NCBI GenBank assembly: GCA_964392775.1
Contig: CAYMRD010000008.1
Span: 62,001 to 126,000, forward strand
DNA from: UKL13-3 sp964392775
GTDB lineage: Bacteria; Bacteroidota; Bacteroidia; UKL13-3
DNA length: 64,000 nt
Direction: 5' to 3'
The position numbers and the translations under genes are program-made. The notes below the pieces were generated by a model. That model worked only from the letters and a program-made list of their open reading frames with translations. It made no database searches and was not told the origin of the DNA. Each line of letters begins with the position of its first letter. The stretch's first letter is position 1. Positions 9,385 through 16,865 of this stretch are shown here, piece after piece.

Positions 9385-11531
9385 AAATAACTCAATGCAA
9401 ACCTCACCTGAGTATACGATACCTCATCGCCCAACAATTGTTTGATGGGTGTAAGTTGCTCTCCACCTAGTTTCTCTTTGGCTTGCTGCACTTTTATTAT
9501 CAGTTCTTCATTTACAAAATCAAATACATTGACTTCTCCTGTAGCTACAAACCCGGCCAGATGGTTTTCGATGGTGGTGAGTGCAAGTGCTCTTTGCTTG
9601 GCAATTTCTGCTGCTGTTAATCCTTGTTTGTAAAAGGTCAGGGTTGCCAGTTTGCTGTCACCCTTGGTTGGTTTGGCAGGTGCTTTTTCCCTTGCCTGTT
9701 CACTCCGTGTAATATGCGGTACCTCAAAGGCGAACTCACCAAAGGTGATACGCTGCACGGCATCAAGCTGTTTCCACACAAGGGTTTCCAGCTCATTCAC
9801 TTCCCGGATATATTGCTTGATTCTCGCTTTCCCTTTCAAAAAATCCTTCATCTTTTGAATCGGTTGCAGCAATTCATCGTGGAGTAACTTCGCAAAATAT
9901 TGCTTGCCTTTTACCACACGTTCATTCAACAATTCGCCATTGATAGGAACATTGTCCAGAATTTGATCAAGCTGTTTGATAAACTTATCGGCAATATCCT
10001 GCTGTTTTTTGACCTGCTCCAACAGCCCGGCTGATACACCTTTGAGCATGTCCTGCTCCGGCAGTTTTTTCTCGCTTGTCAGTTCATCAAAAAACTGAAA
10101 GGCTAAAACCAGCTTAGTCCAGTCGAAGGTTCGAAGCAGCAACTGCGCTGCAAACTTCGGCTTCTCTTGTTGGAGGATAGCTTCTACTTCCTCTGTACTG
10201 TTTTCCCGGGTTGAAAACTGAATGATGCGCTCATCACTTCGCACACTGCCGGGACCAATACGTGACAACAATTGTATGCCATCCAAGGTTCGGCAACGGC
10301 TCAACGCCACATATACCTGACCCGCAGCAAACGAAGAACCTGCATCTATTATAACCTTATCAAATGTAAGCCCCTGACTTTTGTGAATGGTAATGGCCCA
10401 GGCCAGCCGAATAGGGTATTGCGTAAAGCTACCCAATTCTTCCTCTTCAATTTTATTGCTCTCCTTGTTGAACACATAGCGCACATTGCTCCACTTCTCC
10501 TGTTCAATATCCATTTCCTCCTCACTATCCGCAAGCACTACTGTAATGGTATCGGAACTTAGTTTTTTAACCGTGGCCAGTTTCCCATTAAAGTATCGTT
10601 TGGCGGGATCTGTATCGTTTTTCAGAAACATAATTTGTGCGCCCACTTTCAGTGAAAGCTGTTTTTCGGTAGGTAATGTTTTTTCCGAAAAATCACCACT
10701 GATGGCTCCGTCAAACCGGTGCATCTTACCCTCCAGTTTTTGCAATTCCTGCTGATTGATTTTATCAGCCATGTAGTTATGTGTGGTCAGCGTAATCGTA
10801 TTGTCCAGCTTCTGCGTAGCATCCGGGCTGTAGCGGCTTTGCAGCAAGGTTATATCAGCCTCATTCAGTTGGTTATTACGAATATGATTGAGCAGGGTGA
10901 TAAACTGTTCTTCCTTTTGCCGGTATATTTTTTTGAGTTCCACAAACAAGGGAGGATTTTTCTCAATCACTTTAGCACTAAAGAAAAACGGGCTTGCGTA
11001 ATGGTCTTTCATCAATGTCCATTCCGAATCGCCCACCACCGGAGGCAGCTGAAACAAATCGCCAATCAGCACCACCTGTACTCCCCCAAAAGGTAAAGCT
11101 TGTTTGCGCCTGAAGTGGCGCAAAATTTCATCAACAGCATCGAGCATATCCCCCCTCACCATACTCACCTCATCAATAATCAGCAATTCCAAATCATTGA
11201 TAAGCTCCAGCTTCTCTCTGTTGAAACGAATGCCTTTGATGAGCGTATGGCGGTCGGCTGTGGCAGTATTGCCAAACAAACGTGTTTCGTGAGGGAGATA
11301 GGGAATAAAGGGCAACTGAAAAAACGAATGCATGGTAACACCTCCGGCATTGATAGCGGCCACTCCGGTAGGAGCAACCACAACCGTATTTTTAGAAGTG
11401 TGTTCGCGTATATATTTTAGGAAAGTTGTTTTACCCGTACCTGCTTTACCCGTCAGAAATAAATTGCAGCCGGTAAACTGAACCACTTCGGCTGCCAGAT
11501 TGAATAGCACATTTTCATCATCACGTTTCAT
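9372..11531 (-). CDS. PIF1/RecD-like DNA helicase with C-terminal HTH domain
   Basis: This is a superfamily 1B ATP-dependent helicase of 719 residues. It shows Walker A (GKAGTGKTTF near residue 30), Walker B (IDEVSM near 120), the motif TIHKSQGLTFD and the final VALSRC motif near residues 385-415. The C-terminal 70 residues form a predicted helix-turn-helix (TAAEIAKQRALALTTIENHL) of the type seen in Bacteroidota PIF1-like helicases. Its role is probably in DNA repair or resolving blocked replication. I chose the ATG at 11531; an in-frame TTG at 11579 would add 16 residues without motif support. It ends inside the palindrome shared with metH. Confidence 0.88.
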   Translation of the reverse strand: MKRDDENVLFNLAAEVVQFTGCNLFLTGKAGTGKTTFLKYIREHTSKNTVVVAPTGVAAINAGGVTMHSFFQLPFIPYLPHETRLFGNTATADRHTLIKGIRFNREKLELINDLELLIIDEVSMVRGDMLDAVDEILRHFRRKQALPFGGVQVVLIGDLFQLPPVVGDSEWTLMKDHYASPFFFSAKVIEKNPPLFVELKKIYRQKEEQFITLLNHIRNNQLNEADITLLQSRYSPDATQKLDNTITLTTHNYMADKINQQELQKLEGKMHRFDGAISGDFSEKTLPTEKQLSLKVGAQIMFLKNDTDPAKRYFNGKLATVKKLSSDTITVVLADSEEEMDIEQEKWSNVRYVFNKESNKIEEEELGSFTQYPIRLAWAITIHKSQGLTFDKVIIDAGSSFAAGQVYVALSRCRTLDGIQLLSRIGPGSVRSDERIIQFSTRENSTEEVEAILQQEKPKFAAQLLLRTFDWTKLVLAFQFFDELTSEKKLPEQDMLKGVSAGLLEQVKKQQDIADKFIKQLDQILDNVPINGELLNERVVKGKQYFAKLLHDELLQPIQKMKDFLKGKARIKQYIREVNELETLVWKQLDAVQRITFGEFAFEVPHITRSEQAREKAPAKPTKGDSKLATLTFYKQGLTAAEIAKQRALALTTIENHLAGFVATGEVNVFDFVNEELIIKVQQAKEKLGGEQLTPIKQLLGDEVSYTQVRFALSYLKRD

Positions 11532-11611
11532 AGCTGATACTGTTCCCCTTTTACTGATTTGTTTGATAGGTTCAAACAATATTGCAATCTAAAAATTATA
11601 CGAAGTCAAAA

Positions 11612-11836
11612 CTAACGCATCCGTTTTAACCCGGCTATAATCTCATGCAAACCATTTTGTTTAATTTCGAAAACGGTGCTGAGTTGCATGCCCAGTTTTC
11701 CGGGTGGAAATCCCTGACGTGCAAACCACTCGAGGTAATGGTCGGGCAGATCACAAACAAGAGTGCCTTTATATTTACCAAACGGCATACGTGTGGCAAC
11801 AAGGCTTTTCAGCATTTCGGGGTCGGGACCGTTCAT
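11612..11836 (-). CDS. DUF3820 family small protein
   Basis: This is a 74-residue soluble protein with the DUF3820 signature (MPFGKYKGTLVCDLPDHYLEWFARQGFP), which is widespread in Bacteroidota and Gammaproteobacteria. Its molecular role is unclear to me; some members are annotated as putative quorum-regulated factors. I chose the ATG at 11836; a TTG at 11851 adds only five residues. A -7 box (TATATTTG) sits four bases upstream of the ATG. It lies upstream of the helicase gene on the same strand with an 80-base gap, so cotranscription is possible. Confidence 0.8.
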   Translation of the reverse strand: MNGPDPEMLKSLVATRMPFGKYKGTLVCDLPDHYLEWFARQGFPPGKLGMQLSTVFEIKQNGLHEIIAGLKRMR

Positions 11837-11839
11837 GGT

Positions 11840-11847
11840 CAAATATA
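11840..11847 (-). promoter_or_regulatory. candidate -7 box for the DUF3820 gene
   Basis: Read on the minus strand the bases are TATATTTG, a match to the Bacteroidota -7 consensus TAnnTTTG. A second match (TAAATTTG) lies at 11865-11872. No convincing TTG was found 19-21 bases upstream of either. The near box would give an almost leaderless message. Confidence 0.4.
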
Positions 11848-11918
11848 ACAAAATGCTCCCTTGTCAAATTTATTTTGAAGAATAAATCGGGAAATTAATC
11901 CGCCTTCGATCATAAAAG

Positions 11919-12029
11919 CGCAAGCTTACCTAAGTGTATTCTTTGAGCCTTCGTGACTCTTTGTGGCGAGAACTCTTTGCCACCAGGACACAAAGTACAC
12001 TAAGTTTAAATACTACTGGTACGCTTGCG
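11919..12029. repeat. long imperfect palindrome
   Basis: The outer arms CGCAAGC (11919-11925) and GCTTGCG (12023-12029) match perfectly. Inside lie TAAGTGTA and TACACTAAG, then GTGGC and GCCAC. The words (TTAGTGTA, CTTTGTG, CCTTCGTG) recur in the spacers at 18.2 and 28.4 kb. It lies downstream of the thiol/redox operon and may be a mobile or structural intergenic repeat. Confidence 0.6.
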
Positions 12030-12094
12030 GATATACATATAAAAATAAGAGTTGAACACATGTGTTGAGCGGACTTTCCAATCAGCACTGCTGT

Positions 12095-12799
12095 TTATTG
12101 TAGCTGTTTTACTACTCCGGCTTTGTCAATGAAGCCTGTATTTGTCCAAATTAGTGTTTTGTTTTTGTAGAGTTGTAAAACAGGAAGCGCATCTATTTTT
12201 AATTCTTTGCAAAGCGATTGATTGTCGTCTGCGTTGATGCGAATAATAACAACTTTGTCGGCCATGTCCTTTGCAATTTCTTCTAAGTAGGGTTTCATTT
12301 TTTTGCAGGGAGCGCACCACTCGGCATAAAAATCAACAAGCACTAATTTGTCGGAATTAAGAAGTTCGTCAAATTGTTGTTTGGTCATTCCGTTTGAAGT
12401 TGTTGTGTTAGCTGTTGTTTCAGGAAGATTTGCCCCTCTCCATTTCATTACTCCTCCGTCCATTTCATACACTTGTGTAAAGCCGTCAGAACGCATTTTG
12501 TTAGCTGCTGATGAACTTCTGCCCCCACTTAAACAGTAAACAAAAACAGGGTTTGATTTGTCAAGCGATGCAATTTGTTTTTCAAATTCATTTCCATTCC
12601 AGTCATAATTCAATGCATTTACTAAATGTCCTTTTGAAAATTCATCAGGTGTTCGTACATCAAGAATTGGTGCGGCAGGCAGTTCTTTTATTTTGGCGGC
12701 AAACTCGGTTGCCGACAAAGTCTGGGAGTTTTGTATTTGTCCGTTGGTACAACTGTTGAGCAGAATTGAGAGTAAGGTGATTGAGAGCAGTTTTCTCAT
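12095..12799 (-). CDS. rhodanese-thioredoxin fusion lipoprotein
   Basis: This 234-residue protein has three parts. A lipoprotein signal with lipobox Cys17 (LLNSC) implies export and anchoring. A rhodanese domain (about 30-130) carries the active-site loop CLSGGRS. A thioredoxin domain (about 135-234) carries WCAPCKKMKP. The combination suggests handling of persulfide or oxidised thiols in the periplasm: the rhodanese Cys could carry sulfane sulfur that the CxxC reduces. The gene follows the trx gene with no gap (TAA directly before ATG) and ends a minus-strand operon of thiol genes. The substrate is unknown. Confidence 0.85.
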   Translation of the reverse strand: MRKLLSITLLSILLNSCTNGQIQNSQTLSATEFAAKIKELPAAPILDVRTPDEFSKGHLVNALNYDWNGNEFEKQIASLDKSNPVFVYCLSGGRSSSAANKMRSDGFTQVYEMDGGVMKWRGANLPETTANTTTSNGMTKQQFDELLNSDKLVLVDFYAEWCAPCKKMKPYLEEIAKDMADKVVIIRINADDNQSLCKELKIDALPVLQLYKNKTLIWTNTGFIDKAGVVKQLQ

Positions 12800-13102
12800 T
12801 TAGTTTGAAATTTGATTGATTATTTGTTGAAGACTATTTGCAGGAACTACTCCCGATTGCCTCCATTTTATTTCCCCGTTTTTAAAAAGTATAAGTGTAG
12901 GCACTCCCTGTATTTTATAGGCGTTTGCCACTTGCGGATTTTTATCAACATCAATTTTTATGATTTTAGCATGGTTGCCAATCTTAGATTTTAGTTCTTC
13001 TAAAATGGGTTTCATCATTTTGCAAGGCCCGCACCACTCGGCAAAAAAATCTACTAAGGTTGGCGTTTCACTGTTTATGATTTCTGAAAATGTTTCGGAC
13101 AT
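12800..13102 (-). CDS. trxA: thioredoxin
   Basis: This is a 100-residue, single-domain thioredoxin with the active site WCGPCKMMKP near residue 24 and the cis-Pro loop GVPTLILF near residue 66. There is no signal peptide, so it is cytoplasmic. It reduces disulfides, and in this operon it may regenerate the rhodanese. The start lies one base after the stop of the small membrane protein gene, and its own stop abuts the fusion lipoprotein start, so the block is translationally coupled. It is probably not the housekeeping thioredoxin; the symbol follows the family. Confidence 0.88.
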   Translation of the reverse strand: MSETFSEIINSETPTLVDFFAEWCGPCKMMKPILEELKSKIGNHAKIIKIDVDKNPQVANAYKIQGVPTLILFKNGEIKWRQSGVVPANSLQQIINQISN

Positions 13103-13103
13103 T

Positions 13104-13361
13104 TTATTTTGTTTTTACTCCTTCAAAATCCACATCCTGAATTGTGGCGGTTGTTTTTTGTTGCGGTCCGGTTGCACAATTTCCGCCAAAACAGTTTCCT
13201 GCTGCACAGCCGAAAGCAAACAAACCCATTGACGCAAAGTAGCCGCCAAAAGCAATACCAAACCATTGTTGGCTCATTACTGACTGGATAATTACGGTGA
13301 TACCCATAATAAGATATAATGCCCGCGTAAATGTCCAGTTGGTTAAAATTCTTTCTTTCAT
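13104..13361 (-). CDS. small two-helix membrane protein with Cys-rich tail
   Basis: This is an 85-residue protein with two predicted membrane helices (about residues 12-30 and 35-55), followed by a Cys-containing stretch (FGCAAGNCFGGNCAT, three Cys) and a polar tail. I cannot name a family with confidence; it resembles DUF2892-type inner-membrane proteins found beside rhodaneses. I chose the ATG at 13361, one base after the rhodanese stop. Its place between rhodanese and thioredoxin suggests that the cysteines take part in sulfur or thiol transfer at the membrane, which is inferred. Confidence 0.7.
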   Translation of the reverse strand: MKERILTNWTFTRALYLIMGITVIIQSVMSQQWFGIAFGGYFASMGLFAFGCAAGNCFGGNCATGPQQKTTATIQDVDFEGVKTK

Positions 13362-13362
13362 T

Positions 13363-13677
13363 TTAGCGAATTTTGCTTTGTAAACTGCTCCACCCGCCAC
13401 CGTTGTAAACTTCGGTGTAGCCGTTAGATTTTAATATGCTTTTTGCAGATGCACTTCGCATTCCGCTTGCACAACAAGTGATAATTGGCGTTTCTTTTTT
13501 TAGTTGGCTTAAATTATTGCTCAATGTATCAACCGAAATATTGATTGAACCCTTTATGTGGCCACTTTGATATTCGCCTTTGCTGCGCACATCTAAAATG
13601 ATTGCTCCTTGTTTTACTAATTGTGCATAATCCACATTCGGGCCAAAACCGAAAAGTTGTTTGATTGTGTCTAACAT
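13363..13677 (-). CDS. single-domain rhodanese
   Basis: This is a 104-residue rhodanese-like protein with the family's N-terminal motif (GAIILDVRSKGEYQSGHI) and the active-site loop CCASGMRS, with two adjacent cysteines around residue 69. Rhodaneses carry sulfane sulfur as a Cys persulfide. No signal peptide is visible, so it is cytoplasmic. The next gene starts one base after its stop. The operon (regulator, DUF2892 protein, rhodanese, membrane protein, thioredoxin, fusion lipoprotein) resembles sulfide or persulfide detoxification sets. Confidence 0.87.
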   Translation of the reverse strand: MLDTIKQLFGFGPNVDYAQLVKQGAIILDVRSKGEYQSGHIKGSINISVDTLSNNLSQLKKETPIITCCASGMRSASAKSILKSNGYTEVYNGGGWSSLQSKIR

Positions 13678-13766
13678 ATTTTATAGTATTTGATAATAGT
13701 TTACATCTAACCAGAAACCTGCATTACAAGATTAAGGCAATGAGAATACAGGTTTGCAGTTCTGTT

Positions 13767-13973
13767 TTACGTGTCTTTCTTTCTGGTAGAAAGCCCGAAT
13801 GGTAAATACAGCGGACAAAAACTCATAAAGCTTGTGAGGATGAAAATACCTGCAAGCACCAAAAGAATGATTGCAGTTGTTCCTGAAATCTGGTTTTCGA
13901 AATACAAACCTGTAATTAAAATCGCCACAAGTATTCTCACTACTTTGTCGGCTGTTCCCATATTCTTTTTCAT
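13767..13973 (-). CDS. DUF2892 (YgaP-like) membrane protein
   Basis: This is a 68-residue protein with two membrane helices (about 10-25 and 31-50) and the DUF2892 pattern (MGTADKVVRILVAILI, then GIFILTSFMSFCPLY). The E. coli relative YgaP is fused to a rhodanese; here the two are separate adjacent genes with a gap of about 90 bases. A conserved SFCPLY Cys sits at the end of helix 2. It lies between the Crp-type regulator and the rhodanese on the same strand and is probably cotranscribed. Confidence 0.85.
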   Translation of the reverse strand: MKKNMGTADKVVRILVAILITGLYFENQISGTTAIILLVLAGIFILTSFMSFCPLYLPFGLSTRKKDT

Positions 13974-14043
13974 TGTTTGTTTTGCGAATGAATTGATTCA
14001 ACACAAAAATCAACCAATCAAAGTAGCCACACAGCTACTTTTG

Positions 14044-14664
14044 TTACACAAGGGAAATTTTATTTCGGCCCAAGTCTATTAAACCCTCATCTTCCATTTG
14101 TTTAAGTAGCCGGGAAACCACAACACGGGCTGTTCCCAATTCGTTGGCTAATTGTTCGTGGGTTACATTAAGTGTTTGGCTTTTTGTCAGTTCACATTTC
14201 TTTTTGATGAAGGTTAAAAGCCGTTCGTCTAATTTTTTAAATGCAATAGCGTTTACCACTTCTAATAATTCTTCAAAACGTTTGTGATACAACCGAAAAA
14301 TATATTCAAGCCATTCGGGAAATTCCTTAATGAGTAAACTTACTTTGTCGATAGGAATAAAAAGGACTTCCGTTTCTTCCTCGGCAATAGCTTTCACCTT
14401 GCTCGTGTCGTGGTGCATACCACCCAAAAAAGACATAATGCAACTTTCACCTGCTTTGATGTAATAAAGTAAAATTTCTCTGCCGTCCTCGTCTGTTCGC
14501 ATTACTCGTATGCTACCATTTGTAACTATAGGTATTGCTCTGATGTATGCATTTTCATTTAAGATTGTTTCGTTTTCGGCAAATGTCTTAGCAAAGCCAA
14601 ATTCGGCCAGCTTTTCTCTAATTAGCGGAGAATATTTGAATTCAATTATGTCGTTTAATTCCAT
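14044..14664 (-). CDS. Crp/Fnr-family transcriptional regulator
   Basis: This 206-residue protein has a cyclic-nucleotide-binding-like domain (about 15-130) and a C-terminal winged helix with the recognition region LANELGTARVVVSRLLKQME. The N-terminal Fnr cysteine cluster is absent. It lacks the clear cAMP phosphate-binding motif, as is usual for Bacteroidota Crp-like proteins whose ligand is unknown. It is the first gene of the thiol operon, so it probably senses redox or sulfur stress and controls the genes after it, perhaps including itself. A -7 box (TAACTTTG) lies four bases before the ATG. Confidence 0.9.
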   Translation of the reverse strand: MELNDIIEFKYSPLIREKLAEFGFAKTFAENETILNENAYIRAIPIVTNGSIRVMRTDEDGREILLYYIKAGESCIMSFLGGMHHDTSKVKAIAEEETEVLFIPIDKVSLLIKEFPEWLEYIFRLYHKRFEELLEVVNAIAFKKLDERLLTFIKKKCELTKSQTLNVTHEQLANELGTARVVVSRLLKQMEDEGLIDLGRNKISLV

Positions 14665-14668
14665 TCTG

Positions 14669-14676
14669 CAAAGTTA
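14669..14676 (-). promoter_or_regulatory. candidate -7 box for the Crp-type regulator
   Basis: On the minus strand the bases read TAACTTTG, matching TAnnTTTG. It lies four bases before the ATG, which would give a nearly leaderless transcript. No TTG was found at the usual upstream spacing, so the call is tentative. Confidence 0.35.
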
Positions 14677-14930
14677 GTATTTGTTTGGGTGGCGGGTGGG
14701 ATTTGGTGCGGTCGGGCAAAATAAAGGTACTGCAAAAACGTTGGCTTGTGTATCTGCGTTCTGCTCTTTTAATTTTCGAGAAGCGTTGGCTTCATTTCGT
14801 TTTTCTCCTGTCCTTAGCACTGCCGGTCGTTTAAATGGTTTGCTTTCTGCGGATTGGTCTTTTAAGCGTACGGTCACATTATCATTCGTATTATTTGTGC
14901 GATACAATAGCCTCCTGCGCTGAACAGTAG
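14677..14930. other. non-coding spacer with possible recurrent element
   Basis: This stretch separates the thiol operon from the tatD gene. It has no convincing gene. A 77-codon minus-strand frame ends in a Pro/Thr/Arg/Asn-rich tail (CPTAPNPTRHPNKY) that looks like translated repeat rather than protein. The word CGTTGGCTT occurs twice (near 14740 and 14785). It may be the edge of an inserted segment. Confidence 0.3.
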
Positions 14931-14950
14931 AAAACGGAGGATTCCGTTTT
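14931..14950 (-). terminator. terminator of the mscS-tatD operon
   Basis: A perfect eight-base stem (AAAACGGA with TCCGTTTT) and a four-base loop lie six bases beyond the tatD stop. Read on the minus strand the stem ends in a T run, as in rho-independent terminators. Confidence 0.7.
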
Positions 14951-14955
14951 GGTGG

Positions 14956-15723
14956 TTAAATATTAAATACAAGCTTAGAGTTAGCAGTGGTAATATTGGC
15001 CACATTCTCAACTGTGGTGTGTTTGAGGTTGGCTAATTTTTGGGCAACCTCCAGTAAGTATGCGCTTTCATTACGCTTACCACGATATGGCACCGGAGCC
15101 AGATAAGGAGCATCCGTTTCGAGTACCAGACTTTCGAGAGGAATAGCTTCGATAGCCTTATCCAATCCGGCATTTTTAAATGTGAGTACGCCTCCAATAC
15201 CCAAATAAAATCCTTGCGCAACAATTGCTTTGGCTTCTTCGGCTGTGCCGCTGAAACAATGAAAAATACCACGCAATTTCGGATGTTTCATTTCCTCCAA
15301 AATAGCAATACAATCGGGAGTGGCATTGCGCGAGTGAATATTGATAGGCAAATCATACTGAATAGCCCACTGTATTTGTTTTTTAAACGCTGATATCTGC
15401 TGCTCTTTAAATTCAACCGACCAATAAAAATCCAAACCAATTTCGCCTACGGCATAAAACTTCCGTTTTTTAAACCACTTCTGAATCTGAAACAAATGCG
15501 CTTCCACATGTTCATCCACCGAACACGGATGCAGTCCCATCATCGGGAAACAGTTATCAGGGTATTCCCATACCAGATTCAACATCGGTTGAATGGAATT
15601 CACATCAATATTGGGCAAGAACATTCTGCGCACGTGTTTTTGCAGCGCACGTTCCATCATGCCTTTGCGGTCATCTGCAAATTCTTCGGCATACAAATGT
15701 GCGTGGGTATCTGTCAGTATCAT
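14956..15723 (-). CDS. TatD family metal-dependent hydrolase (DNase-like)
   Basis: This is a 255-residue TIM-barrel hydrolase. Metal-binding motifs are visible: THAHL near residue 6, GEIGLDFYW near residue 90, NIHSRNA near 126 and the metal-binding ETDAPYLAP near 200. TatD enzymes cleave DNA or D-amino-acid-tRNA-like substrates; the exact substrate cannot be read here. I chose the ATG at 15723, which overlaps the mscS stop in an ATGA, so the two are translationally coupled. The in-frame upstream TTG region falls inside mscS. Confidence 0.9.
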   Translation of the reverse strand: MILTDTHAHLYAEEFADDRKGMMERALQKHVRRMFLPNIDVNSIQPMLNLVWEYPDNCFPMMGLHPCSVDEHVEAHLFQIQKWFKKRKFYAVGEIGLDFYWSVEFKEQQISAFKKQIQWAIQYDLPINIHSRNATPDCIAILEEMKHPKLRGIFHCFSGTAEEAKAIVAQGFYLGIGGVLTFKNAGLDKAIEAIPLESLVLETDAPYLAPVPYRGKRNESAYLLEVAQKLANLKHTTVENVANITTANSKLVFNI

Positions 15724-16811
15724 TGTTTTTCGAGGAGAATGGTTTGGGTTGGGAACGCAAACGAGCATCCATGCTTTTCAACAATTTGCATAATCTGAAT
15801 ATTGAGTTCTTCTTTCACTTCAATCATCTGATTGTACTCATTGCTCATCACAAAATACACCACCAAAATATTAAGCGAACTTTTGTCGAACTCATCAAAA
15901 CGAACCGTAATATCTTTGTTCACTTTGGGATGAGCGTGGAGAGCCGATTTGATATCGGTAAGGATAGATTGTATTTGTGTAACCTTGCTGTTGTAGGTAA
16001 GTCCAACATAGAAACGAACCCTGCGTACCTCACTCATGGTAATATTGTTGAGTGCAGTGTCGATGAGTTTTTTGTTGGGAACAGTCAGCAAACTTTTGTC
16101 ACTCGTGCGAATACGGGTTGTTCTAAAACCCACATGCTCCACGCTTCCTTTAATATCACCCGATTCAACCGCATCGCCAACACGGAATGGTTTATCCAGG
16201 TAAATAATAAATGATCCCAGCAAATTGGCCAACGTATCTTGTGCAGCCAGAGCTACCGCCAATCCTCCAATACCCAACGAAGCAACCAGAGCCGTGATAT
16301 TGACATGAAAAATAAAACGCAAGGCCGCAAACACACTCAATACAATCAGCACCACTTTAATGAGTTCTTTGATAAAGTTGGAGAGTTCAGGAGAGAAGGG
16401 CGACTCTTCGCGGTTGGATAAGAGGAGTGAAAAATAATCGGTGGCGCGCAGCAAAATACGGGTTCCGGTTACAAACATGGCTATCATCCATATCGTAAAC
16501 AAAAACCAGCGTAAGCCAATTTCACTGGATGGATCGAAACCCCAGCTTTCAGGAAAGGTCAACCGATCAAATGCCAAATATAAAATAACCAGCGTGAGCA
16601 ATTGCTCAAAGGGTTTGCGAATCAGGGAAACAAGCATATCGGAGCGCTGGTTACCCGACATGCCCTTAAAGAACCTGAACGACTGCTGACTTAAAAACGT
16701 TGCACCGTAACGTTTAAACAACAACCCCACCAGCAATATGCCGATGCATAAAATAAACTCCCGGACAGGGTTGCCGAAATATGTTTGTTCTAAAAGCGAT
16801 AGTTCTTGCAT
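15720..16811 (-). CDS. mechanosensitive ion channel, MscS family
   Basis: This is a 363-residue inner-membrane channel with about four to five membrane helices. The pore-lining helix is seen around residues 155-185 (ALVASLGIGGLAVALAAQDTLANLLGSF), with the Gly/Ala pattern typical of MscS. The cytosolic beta domain follows (FRVGDAVESGDIKGSVEHVGFRTTRIRT). It opens under membrane tension and releases solutes after osmotic downshock. I chose the ATG at 16811; an in-frame TTG at 16835 adds eight residues. It overlaps tatD by four bases. Confidence 0.92.
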   Translation of the reverse strand: MQELSLLEQTYFGNPVREFILCIGILLVGLLFKRYGATFLSQQSFRFFKGMSGNQRSDMLVSLIRKPFEQLLTLVILYLAFDRLTFPESWGFDPSSEIGLRWFLFTIWMIAMFVTGTRILLRATDYFSLLLSNREESPFSPELSNFIKELIKVVLIVLSVFAALRFIFHVNITALVASLGIGGLAVALAAQDTLANLLGSFIIYLDKPFRVGDAVESGDIKGSVEHVGFRTTRIRTSDKSLLTVPNKKLIDTALNNITMSEVRRVRFYVGLTYNSKVTQIQSILTDIKSALHAHPKVNKDITVRFDEFDKSSLNILVVYFVMSNEYNQMIEVKEELNIQIMQIVEKHGCSFAFPTQTILLEKQ

Positions 16812-16865
16812 GTGTTGACGATTGAATGGTTGCAAAAGTAATCAAACATTGGGTTTGCAACAGCA

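Noticed and set aside
14674..14907. 77-residue minus-strand frame
   Set aside because: Composition is unlike protein and the frame sits in a spacer; kept only as a possible repeat signal.
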